From Saprospiraceae bacterium (GTDB lineage Bacteria > Bacteroidota > Bacteroidia > Chitinophagales > Saprospiraceae), in the NCBI GenBank assembly GCA_020630045.1, contig JAHDCE010000329.1, positions 1 to 5,490 on the forward strand: 5,490 bases of DNA. The letters run 5' to 3'. Shown here in pieces: positions 1-5,490 of this stretch. Both the position numbers and the translations under genes were made by a program. Below the pieces are notes generated by a model. That model saw nothing but the letters and a program-made list of their open reading frames with translations, did no database searches and was not told where the DNA came from. How positions within the stretch are numbered: the stretch's first letter is position 1; the number at the start of each line of letters is the position of its first letter.

Positions 1-135
1 GTATTGGATGACAGGTGGGTCAAAGATCTTCGAACGGACTACAAGGTCCACAATCCGGACAAAGTCCTCAATGGCGATTTGGATGATTTCTTGAAAGCGT
101 TTTTGATGATGAATGCGGGGAAGGATTTGTCGTGA
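1..135 (+). CDS. C-terminal fragment of an unrecognised protein, 5' end outside window
   Basis: Frame 1 is open from the first base to the TGA at 133-135 and gives 44 residues, beginning VLDDRWVKDLRTDYKVHNPD and ending MMNAGKDLS. The fragment is hydrophilic and helix-prone, with an acidic patch (NGDLDDF) before a short amphipathic stretch (LKAFLMMNAG). It has no membrane segment and no T9SS tail, so the protein is probably cytoplasmic. I do not recognise the family and the fragment is too short to assign a function. Codon use and base composition resemble the large gene downstream rather than the AT-rich sigma locus. The gene converges on the leftward sigma/anti-sigma locus, and a small hairpin begins right after its stop. 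Confidence 0.6.
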   Translation, partial: VLDDRWVKDLRTDYKVHNPDKVLNGDLDDFLKAFLMMNAGKDLS

Positions 136-160
136 AAAAAGGGCTTCGAGCCATTTGTTT
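135..160 (+). terminator. Possible weak intrinsic terminator of the upstream gene
   Basis: Six A's overlap the stop codon of the upstream gene (135-140). They are followed by a short G+C hairpin, GGCT-TCG-AGCC (142-152), and then ATTTGTTT (153-160). The flanking A and T tracts can pair to lengthen the stem with mismatches. The position just past a stop codon and the U-rich 3' side suit a rho-independent terminator, but the stem core is only 4 bp, so the call is tentative. Confidence 0.4.
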
Positions 161-196
161 ATTCCAAACAAAATCCCTAATCAGGAAGTAGTTTTT

Positions 197-306
197 CTAA
201 ATCATAAGATAATCCATTCGCCTTTTTCCCCCATTAAGGGAGGCAGAAGGGTCGTTTCTGATTTCGTTCAATAGATGGATTGCCGGAGAGATTTCATCTT
301 CTTTTA
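197..306 (-). other. Possible eroded tail of the anti-sigma-like gene
   Basis: Beyond the stop of the transmembrane segment (307-309), the original reading frame of the anti-sigma-like gene is open again on the minus strand, from its TAA at 407-409 to a TAG at 197-199. The last part reads roughly ILIKEDEISPAIHLLNEIRN followed by DPSASLNGG. This is helix-prone, soluble-looking sequence. Proteins of this kind normally continue into a periplasmic domain after the membrane helix, so this could be a remnant of it. A 69-codon open stretch in AT-rich DNA can also arise by chance, and I see no diagnostic motif. The remaining bases 161-196 hold nothing I can identify. Confidence 0.2.
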
Positions 307-330
307 TCAAGATGAGACTGAAAGAAGATG
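295..330. repeat. 10-bp perfect inverted repeat
   Basis: CATCTTCTTT (295-304) is the exact reverse complement of AAAGAAGATG (321-330), with a 16-base spacer. The repeat spans the stop codon of the transmembrane reading frame (307-309) on the minus strand. Neither side is followed by a T tract, so it does not look like an intrinsic terminator for either direction. It may be a chance palindrome or a weak 3' structure of the anti-sigma-like transcript. Confidence 0.4.
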
Positions 331-634
331 TGGGTGTAAATATTTGAATAATAAAATGGATGTTATTCCGATTACGGCAAATATGAGAAGCAATAAATAA
401 TATTTGTTAATTGTTTTTTCCCTTTTTTAAGTTGGTGTCGATTTGTTGAATCCTGTTTTTTAAGGAAGCATATTTCCGAATATTATCTTTAATGTCTTTT
501 TGAATCTCTATTTCATTAGCAAGGTCGGGGTCTTTCGAAATTCTATCTTCGAATTCCGTACTTTCCTCAATTGACATTTCCTTGGATAAATATTTGTCAA
601 TCAATATGAATGTCTCTTCGTTCCATTCTTTCAT
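307..634 (-). pseudogene. Anti-sigma-like membrane protein, N-terminal domain intact, frameshifted before its transmembrane helix
   Basis: Seen: ATG at 632-634 (MKEWNEETFILIDKYLSKEM...) opens 75 codons to TAA at 407-409. A TTG at 638-640 in the same frame is a less likely start. The domain carries the pattern of Bacteroidota anti-sigma-like proteins: 'IDKYLSKEMSIEES..FEDRISKDPDLANEIEIQKDI', an acidic helical hairpin, then a basic linker. The family normally continues into one membrane-spanning helix. That helix is present, but in the +1 frame: INKYYLLLLIFAVIGITSIL then LFKYLHP, ending at TGA 307-309. Both frames are open together only at about 407-426, exactly the AAAAAAGGGAAAAAAC tract on the minus strand. 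Removing one A there joins them into a protein of about 108 residues. The gene starts 10 bases after the sigma gene stop, a typical translationally linked operon. Inference: it once held the adjacent sigma factor at the inner membrane. As it stands it encodes only a soluble N-terminal domain. Homopolymer sequencing error is the main alternative. Confidence 0.62.
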
Positions 635-643
635 TTTCAATTC

Positions 644-1218
644 TTATGATTTGATTTCAAAATATTTTTCTATCATTTTTTTTAAACATTTAAATAGTTT
701 GTTTCTGACTCCTTGGGCGTTTTTCAGATTGAATCGATGAGCGATTTCTTAATGTTTCATATTGGAATAAAATCGAGTAAATAATACCTGCTCGCATTTT
801 TTTTCTAAAGTTGATATTAATGATAGGAAAAAATGTTTTTCTTCTTCCTGTTCTATCTTTTTTAAAATGCTTTTCTCGATTTCTTCCCCTTCATATTTTG
901 ATTTGAAATCCTTTATTTGGCAAATGGAACGCCACTTTTGTACATAATATTTTTAGAAGAAACGAATAGATATTTTCTAATAGCGTTTTCCGTTTCAGAA
1001 ATAAATGTCTGGTTCCGACAACTTAATAGTAAACTGACGATGGCATCGTGTAAAATGCTTTCGCGATCGTTCGCTTCTGAGATGCTTTTTTTATATAAAA
1101 AATCATCAATATCCGAACGATGTTCTTTTAATAGATAAGTGATGGCTTTGTTTCCAAAGAAGACAAAGCCGCTAGCCATTAAGGAAACCAAATCACTATC
1201 CGAATACTCTTCAGACAT
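644..1218 (-). pseudogene. ECF-type RNA polymerase sigma factor, broken by a frameshift and an in-frame stop
   Basis: Seen: ATG at 1216-1218 (MSEEYSDSDLVSLMASG) opens 101 codons to TAA 913-915. Residues 1-94 match sigma region 2 of Bacteroidota ECF factors: 'GNKAITYLLKEHRSDIDDFL', 'SILHDAIVSLL' in place of the usual DIFQDA, and 'AIRKYLFVSSKNIMYK' in place of YLYAIxRNLWLKK. The -1 frame continues this as KWRSICQIKDFKSKYEGEEI, then a linker and region 4: 'LEKKCEQVLFTRFYSNMKH', TAA (749-751), 'EIAHRFNLKNAQGVRNKLFK', 'CLKKMIEKYFEIKS', TAA (644-646). One extra A in the run at 936-939 would restore NIMYKKWRS and join regions 2 and 4. With the in-frame TAA read as one residue, the composite is about 191 residues, a normal ECF length. 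The TAA sits at the start of the DNA-recognition helix-turn-helix. Family role: directs core RNA polymerase to specific promoters when freed from its anti-sigma partner, which is the next gene. The two lesions imply no active full-length product, unless they are sequencing errors. Confidence 0.72.
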
Positions 1219-1250
1219 TTCTTCAGTAAGTTATATGTGTTTGTAGATAG

Positions 1251-1297
1251 AAATGTAACCACTAAAATAATTTTTTTTTATTCAATTGGTTACATTT
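1251..1297. promoter_or_regulatory. Divergent ECF-like promoter/operator: inverted TGTAACC pair
   Basis: AAATGTAACCA (1251-1261) and TGGTTACATTT (1287-1297) form a perfect 11-bp inverted repeat with a 25-base AT-rich spacer containing nine consecutive T's (1271-1279). Each arm shows TGTAACC on one strand, reading inward. TGTAAC/GGAAC-type -35 elements are common for ECF sigma factors. The minus-strand copy (1294-1288) is followed at a suitable distance by TATTTTAG (1269-1262), close to a -10/-7 box, which would give a leader of roughly 40 bases before the sigma start at 1218. The plus-strand copy faces the large gene. The site may be an autoregulated sigma promoter, a divergent promoter pair, or an operator for a dimeric regulator. 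The symmetry is seen; the function is inferred. Confidence 0.45.
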
Positions 1298-1345
1298 TTC
1301 ATTTTCATGGAATATAGGGAGTGTAATTAGAATTCTTAACCTGGG

Positions 1346-1395
1346 AGTTGTTCCCCACTTTCAGAGATAATTGATATAAAAAGTATCGAACAACT
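1346..1395 (+). promoter_or_regulatory. Inverted repeat in the leader of the large secreted-protein gene
   Basis: AGTTGTTC (1346-1353) and GAACAACT (1388-1395) are perfect reverse complements separated by 34 bases, ending 18 bases before the ATG at 1414. They could pair in the mRNA leader or form a spaced operator. A small hairpin, GGGA-GTTGT-TCCC, overlaps the left arm. The start codon is preceded by AATAATCCCTTAGT with no Shine-Dalgarno sequence, as is usual for Bacteroidota. I see no convincing TAnnTTTG -7 box between 1298 and 1413. The repeat is short enough to be chance. Confidence 0.25.
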
Positions 1396-1413
1396 TCTCA
1401 ATAATCCCTTAGT

Positions 1414-4400
1414 ATGAAAAAGCTAATGAATTTTATTTTGTTCCTGTTGATGGGGGGTGTTGTTTATGCACAAACCACCTTCAGTTTTGGAACCTCATCC
1501 CTTTCTCTCCCTCCAATGTATAGCGGGGCTCCCATCGGAGTGGCCGATATGAATCTCGATGGTCTCGATGACCTTGTTATTTTGGATAAAACAACCACTA
1601 TAAGAGTATTTTATCAGACAACTAGTGGCACTTTTTACCAAGGAGGGTCAACCGAAGTTTCTTGGGCGGACGTGGGATATCCTGAGTCCCAATGGACGCT
1701 AACCTTGGGGCAAGTGGATAATTTCGGAGACCGTGAGATTTTAACCGGAGGATATTACAACGGTGTACACCTTATTTTAGGCGAGTTTAGTTTGTACCAA
1801 ACCAAAGAACAATTGCCCGGAAATGATATTTTTATCCAAGGCTCCAATTTGGTAGATATTAATAATGACGGATGGTCTGATTTTTTCGCATGCCATGATG
1901 ATGCTGAATCCAGGATTTGGGAAAATGACCAAGGACAATTCGTAGAAGCGGATAATTGGATTGATATGACTACTGTTCCCGCCTCTGACAATTCCGGCAA
2001 CTACGGAAGCATATGGACGGACTTTGACAATGATGGCGACATCGATCTCTATATCGCAAAATGCAGAGCAGGTGTTACCGATCCGAATGACCCAAGAAGA
2101 GTGAATGTCCTTTATGAAAATGATGGTGCAGGAAATTTTACCGAAACGGCCGCTGCACATGGCCTAGCACTAGGAGATCAATCTTGGGCGGCCGATTTCG
2201 CCGACTATGACAATGACGGAGATTTCGATTGTTTCATTTCCAATCATATGTCACCATCTGTTTTGTTACGAAACGATGGAGGGGTGTTCGTCGATGTATC
2301 GGCTGCGGCCGGAGTAAATGTGACGATTGATCCCATTCAAGGCTTTTTCGCCGATTTCGACAATAATGGCTTTGAAGATATACTCGTTTCCGGACAAGGT
2401 GTCGAATTTTTTTGGAACAATGGTGATGGAACGTTTGCTAAGGAAGCTTATGGAAGCGATGCACATTCCTTCGGTATGGGGGATTTGAATAATGACGGCT
2501 TTGTTGACTTGTATGTAGGATACGGAACCCATTATAATAATCCAAGCATTGTCCAACAAGATATGGTTTGGCTAAACAGCGGGAATAGCAACAATCGGGT
2601 TTGGGTGACCCTTTTTGGGGGCGATTCCAATCCCGACGGAATAGGTGCGAAAGTCGAAATTCATGGCACTTGGGGAAAACAGATTCGAGAAGTTCGTGCG
2701 GGAGAAGGGTATGGTGTCACCAATTCTTTCAATCAATATTTTGGAATAGGCTCGGCTAGCGAGGTAGATTCCTTAGTTGTACTATGGCCAAGTGGAACGA
2801 GAGATGTTATATTCAATCCGCCCATCAATCAGCGGATACCAGTCGTTGAAAACAATTGTTTTGATGGTTTCCAATCACCCGTTCATGGGAATATCTCATC
2901 CGGTAAAAGGGGGATGGATAATATTTCCTACAACGGAAATTCCGGGATTTGGTCAAGGCCATTTGGAGAGTCTTCTCATGAATCACTAGTACTAGACGGA
3001 GCAGTAAGGAACGCATATGTCCATGTCGGTGAAATCAATGAAATAACCATCACGAATATTGAGGCGGAACAGTTTTCTTATGCTGCGTGGATAGATAGTA
3101 ATTTGGATGGTTGTTTTTCGAATGATGAACGTTTAGGCCGGATACTGGTTCCATCCGGGGGGACAGGAACTCTGAGTTTTACCGGTATAGGGGAGGAAGG
3201 TTTGTCCGTATTGCGAATCATCGCTGATGCCGGCGATGTTCCATTAATGAATCCATTTGGAAATGTAGTGGATGGAGGCTCTGCCGACTATCCAGTGAAT
3301 ATTGTTGAGGAGGACACTTATTGCTTACCCGAAAATATTTACAATGCTCCATTGAGCAATCATATCGAAGGTGTCAAATTGAATACCATTGAAAACCTAG
3401 GTACTTATAGTTATTATGGTCCGGTATATTCTGATTTCACCAATTTGGAAACTACGCTGATTACCGGAAGGGAGTATGAATTGGAAATTTGGACCTCCGG
3501 AGCTGTTGGACAAGGAGCACCGAGTTATGACACTTGGTTTGAGGCGTGGATCGACTACGATCAAAATGGTGAGTTTGATAATGCTACTGAAAAAATAGGG
3601 GAATATCTAGCGAGTACGGAATTGGAAACATCTGTCATTATGACTTTTATCCTTCCTGAAGATTTGGATTTGGATGATCAAACTTATAGACTGCGTATTC
3701 GCTCTTCGATTGATATGGATATGTCAGCCTGTGTAGCTCCTGTTTTTCCTGCCGGTTCCTGTGGCTGTAATAGTTGTGGCGAGACAGAAGATTATACGGT
3801 ACGTATCAGATATCTTCCCTCCGCTCTGGAACCTGTAGATTGTCCTCCTCCTGCAATCCCTTGTACCCATAATATCATAATGGCGGATGAAGTCATTCCT
3901 TTAGTAAATGGGGAAGAAATTAGCAGAGGAGATGTTCTTTATGGGGGATTTTTAGATGAGAATGGAGAATTTGTACCAGTATCGGAATTGGAATGGAATC
4001 CCATTGAAGAAGAAGGTATAAACATAGTATTATTCGGAGATTGTACTGACACTCCTGATGTCAAAGAAGGGTTTGAAGTGGGAGACGAAATTCACTGGCG
4101 TGTTTTTGATGTATCGAAGGGGCATATGGTTGATGTGTTTGTCAGTTATTCGTCAGATATATATTGGGTTGACGGTTTTTTTACTTGTCCAGGGGCAAGT
4201 CAAATTGAATATTTTATTCCTGTACAAACTATTCGTCTGCAGCAAGGATGGAATATGATGTCGGACTATATCGATCCGATTTTCCAAAGTGATGTTTCTG
4301 TTATCATGTCTAGCGTATCTGATGACATGGTTTGGATGGAAGACATGCAAGGAAATGTGTTTTCCCCCGATTTCGGAATTAATACGATTCAAGACTATGA

Positions 4401-5400
4401 CCCCATGAAAGGATACTTGTTGTATATGCAAGCACCCGGAGAGGTAACTATTGGTGGTGGGTTGATTTCAGAGAATGAAGAAATATCCTTAAATCAAGGA
4501 TGGAATATGATGCCGATACACAAAAATGGATTAGTGGATATAGTAGAATTATTCGAGCCAATTCAGGACAATATCATTATGGTCAAGGATATTAGCGGGC
4601 AGGTTTATTTGCCGTCTTTTAATATTAACGAACTAGGTGTGGTGCATCCGGGTGAAGCCTATTATGTATACCTGAGAGAGGGGGCTTCGTTGAATTTCGG
4701 AACCGGTTATGTCCCTTATCCTTCAGGAGCGGTAAAACCGCCGACAGACAATGATTTGACCCATTTTTATTTGCCAAATAGAAAAGGCGTTTCGGCGACG
4801 ATTGTAATTCCTAGTGAAGTCGCATCCGAATTAGGATGGAAGTCCGGTGACGAAATCGGTTTGTTTGATGAATTGGGACAATTGACAGGTAGTGCTAAGG
4901 TCGGAGAAGGACATACCGTCATCACTGCTTGGGGAGATGATCCGATGACTCCTTCGCTAAAAGATGGTTTCTTGTCCGGGGAACGTATGGACATGAAACA
5001 CTGGAGCGTAACCACACAACAAGAGTCCCCGATGACCAACTTAGTTTGGGAAATGGGCGATGGTTTGTATACCGATAACGGAATCCATTTATTGGCTTCT
5101 GCTGATGTGGTTGCCGTATCCGTTTCTTCTCCTGATTCGGAGAGTTTGATATCCTTTGATATCGTTCCGAACCCTGCTTCCGGACCAATAGATTTTTATG
5201 TTCATTTGCAAAATTCCGAACATCTTGTTATTGAAATAAGAGATGCTCAAGGTAGACTAGTGGATGTCGCTCATGATGAAGTTGTATCTTCTGGAAAACA
5301 GGTCGTTAGGTGGGCTCCGGGTAACACCCCTAATGGTGTGTATTATTGTTATATAAAAGCTGGGGAAACTTCCAAAACTAAATTGATGGTATTGCATTAA
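1414..5400 (+). CDS. Secreted CRTAC1-like multidomain protein: FG-GAP/VCBS repeats, ASPIC/UnbV, GEVED, T9SS type A sorting domain
   Basis: 1328 residues. Residues 1-19 are a Sec signal peptide (MKKLMNFILFLLMGGVVYA, cut before Q20). Residues 40-375 hold FG-GAP/VCBS-type repeats with calcium-loop motifs at 45 (DMNLDGLDD), 148 (DINNDGWSD), 203 (DFDNDGDID), 264 (DYDNDGDFD), 314 (DFDNNGFED) and 357 (DLNNDGFVD), plus a degenerate one at 102 (VDNFGDRE); together they suggest a beta-propeller. Residues 408-473 are an ASPIC/UnbV domain (GAKVEI, REVRAGEGYG, FGIGSASEVDSLVVLWPSG). Residues 556-631 and 686-798 are GEVED-like domains; the second has AWIDYDQNGEFDNATEKIGE, a CGCNSCGE cluster and TEDYTVRI. 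Residues 818-908 and 1117-1200 are two copies of a module with GD.TDTPDVKEGF..GDEIHWRVFD and GDDPMTPSLKDGF..GERM. Residues 937-1015 and 1021-1099 are a tandem duplication (QGWNMM...). Residues 1247-1328 are a T9SS type A sorting domain (FDIVPNPASG, IEIRDAQGRLV, GVYYCYIKAG, KTKLMVLH). Family knowledge: such proteins cross the outer membrane by T9SS and are anchored or released. Inference: a calcium-stabilised surface adhesin or binding protein; no catalytic motif is visible. The ATG was chosen because the signal peptide begins there. It is transcribed alone and ends in a terminator. Confidence 0.93.
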   Translation: MKKLMNFILFLLMGGVVYAQTTFSFGTSSLSLPPMYSGAPIGVADMNLDGLDDLVILDKTTTIRVFYQTTSGTFYQGGSTEVSWADVGYPESQWTLTLGQVDNFGDREILTGGYYNGVHLILGEFSLYQTKEQLPGNDIFIQGSNLVDINNDGWSDFFACHDDAESRIWENDQGQFVEADNWIDMTTVPASDNSGNYGSIWTDFDNDGDIDLYIAKCRAGVTDPNDPRRVNVLYENDGAGNFTETAAAHGLALGDQSWAADFADYDNDGDFDCFISNHMSPSVLLRNDGGVFVDVSAAAGVNVTIDPIQGFFADFDNNGFEDILVSGQGVEFFWNNGDGTFAKEAYGSDAHSFGMGDLNNDGFVDLYVGYGTHYNNPSIVQQDMVWLNSGNSNNRVWVTLFGGDSNPDGIGAKVEIHGTWGKQIREVRAGEGYGVTNSFNQYFGIGSASEVDSLVVLWPSGTRDVIFNPPINQRIPVVENNCFDGFQSPVHGNISSGKRGMDNISYNGNSGIWSRPFGESSHESLVLDGAVRNAYVHVGEINEITITNIEAEQFSYAAWIDSNLDGCFSNDERLGRILVPSGGTGTLSFTGIGEEGLSVLRIIADAGDVPLMNPFGNVVDGGSADYPVNIVEEDTYCLPENIYNAPLSNHIEGVKLNTIENLGTYSYYGPVYSDFTNLETTLITGREYELEIWTSGAVGQGAPSYDTWFEAWIDYDQNGEFDNATEKIGEYLASTELETSVIMTFILPEDLDLDDQTYRLRIRSSIDMDMSACVAPVFPAGSCGCNSCGETEDYTVRIRYLPSALEPVDCPPPAIPCTHNIIMADEVIPLVNGEEISRGDVLYGGFLDENGEFVPVSELEWNPIEEEGINIVLFGDCTDTPDVKEGFEVGDEIHWRVFDVSKGHMVDVFVSYSSDIYWVDGFFTCPGASQIEYFIPVQTIRLQQGWNMMSDYIDPIFQSDVSVIMSSVSDDMVWMEDMQGNVFSPDFGINTIQDYDPMKGYLLYMQAPGEVTIGGGLISENEEISLNQGWNMMPIHKNGLVDIVELFEPIQDNIIMVKDISGQVYLPSFNINELGVVHPGEAYYVYLREGASLNFGTGYVPYPSGAVKPPTDNDLTHFYLPNRKGVSATIVIPSEVASELGWKSGDEIGLFDELGQLTGSAKVGEGHTVITAWGDDPMTPSLKDGFLSGERMDMKHWSVTTQQESPMTNLVWEMGDGLYTDNGIHLLASADVVAVSVSSPDSESLISFDIVPNPASGPIDFYVHLQNSEHLVIEIRDAQGRLVDVAHDEVVSSGKQVVRWAPGNTPNGVYYCYIKAGETSKTKLMVLH
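4222..4710 (+). repeat. Internal tandem duplication (QGWNMM modules) within the secreted protein
   Basis: Residues 937-1015 (4222-4458) and 1021-1099 (4474-4710) align along their length: LQQGWNMM/LNQGWNMM, a middle segment with DDMVWMEDMQGNVFSPDFGI/DNIIMVKDISGQVYLPSFNI, then DPMKGYLLYM/HPGEAYYVYL and a GG/GTG end. The periodicity is 84 residues. An 18-base stretch, CAAGGATGGAATATGATG, is identical at 4243-4260 and 4495-4512. Elsewhere the DNA has diverged, which points to an old duplication with one strongly conserved motif. Paired modules of this sort occur near the C-terminus of other T9SS cargo proteins. Confidence 0.8.
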
Positions 5401-5451
5401 GGAATTGTTCTCTTGAAGAGGATGATATGTTGTTGTATATTTTTTATGTAT

Positions 5452-5490
5452 AGGATGTCCGTTCATGCTTTGAAGGGCGGGCATCCTTTT
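5452..5490 (+). terminator. Rho-independent terminator of the large gene
   Basis: AGGATGTCCG (5452-5461) pairs with CGGGCATCCT (5478-5487) over 10 bp, including one G-U pair. An inner TTCA/TGAA stem (5462-5465 / 5471-5474) sits beyond a GGG bulge, and the hairpin is followed by a T run reaching the window edge (5487-5490). It lies 52 bases after the stop codon, so the large gene appears to be monocistronic at its 3' end. Confidence 0.85.

Noticed and set aside
407..428. Conventional -1 programmed frameshift at the slippery A AAA AAG / A AAA AAC heptamers
   Set aside because: The -1 frame gives KKQLTNIIYCFSYLP and then a stop, without the membrane helix; only +1 or -2 reaches the helix, so dnaX-type slippage does not explain it.
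638..640. TTG as the start of the anti-sigma-like gene
   Set aside because: An ATG two codons later (632-634) begins the conserved-looking MKEW sequence; TTG would add only two residues and leave three bases after the sigma stop.
749..751. Reassignment of UAA to a sense codon in this organism
   Set aside because: The large gene ends in TAA at the natural end of its T9SS domain and contains no internal TAA in 1328 codons, so TAA acts as a stop here.
917..1138. 73-codon plus-strand open frame starting MANGTPLLYIIF
   Set aside because: It is antisense to the sigma region 2 sequence, which matches a known family; it has no leader features and no recognisable motif.
1236..1243. TGTGTTTG as a TAnnTTTG -7 box for the large gene
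   Set aside because: It has one mismatch, no well-placed -33 TTG, and would give a leader of about 165 bases lying inside the sigma operon promoter region.
1251..1297. Inverted repeat as a bidirectional terminator
   Set aside because: It lies between divergent, not convergent, genes, has a 25-base loop, and its stem is not followed by a T tract on either strand.
1755..2559. Minus-strand open frames under the FG-GAP repeat region
   Set aside because: They are antisense shadows of the large gene; their compositions follow the repeated Asp/Asn/Gly codons of the opposite strand and no promoter or family match is visible.
4767..5484. Minus-strand open frames at the 3' end of the large gene
   Set aside because: They are antisense to the repeated module and T9SS tail, which are confidently coding on the plus strand.

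Overview
The window looks like Bacteroidota (the broad Cytophagia/Saprospiria/Flavobacteriia type) chromosome. Three things suggest this. The dominant gene encodes a secreted protein with a type IX secretion (T9SS) type A C-terminal sorting domain, and that system is confined to this phylum. There is a sigma/anti-sigma-like pair of the Bacteroidota ECF kind. Start codons are preceded by A/T-rich leaders without Shine-Dalgarno sequences.

Layout. 1-135 (+) is the last 44 codons of an unrecognised gene, followed by a weak hairpin/T-rich terminator candidate. 197-1218 (-) holds a two-gene ECF sigma factor/anti-sigma-like operon, read leftward, that appears broken. The sigma gene (644-1218) needs one frameshift near 936-939 and has an in-frame TAA (749-751) in the region 4 helix-turn-helix. 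The membrane-linked partner gene (about 307-634) stops at 407-409, and its transmembrane helix continues in the +1 frame across an A6-GGG-A6 tract. Reassembled by eye, the sigma factor is a normal-length protein of about 191 residues. The locus is therefore either a young pseudogene operon or an assembly with homopolymer errors.

1219-1413 is a divergent intergenic region. It carries a perfect 11-bp inverted repeat (aaatgtaacca / tggttacattt, 1251-1261 and 1287-1297), which places two inward-facing TGTAAC ECF-like -35 elements between the sigma operon and the large gene. 1414-5400 (+) encodes a 1328-residue exported protein: signal peptide, seven FG-GAP/VCBS-type calcium-loop repeats, an ASPIC/UnbV (CRTAC1-like) domain, two GEVED-like domains, two copies of a 'GD..TP..K-GF..G' module flanking a tandem 'QGWNMM' duplication, and the T9SS tail. 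A strong intrinsic terminator (5452-5490) closes it.

How they may work together (inference). The sigma/anti-sigma pair and the large surface protein are divergent and share an intergenic region with a symmetric ECF-like motif. The sigma factor may once have controlled its own operon, the large gene, or both. If the lesions are real, that control is lost and the large gene must use another promoter; I could not identify a convincing Bacteroidota -7 box for it.
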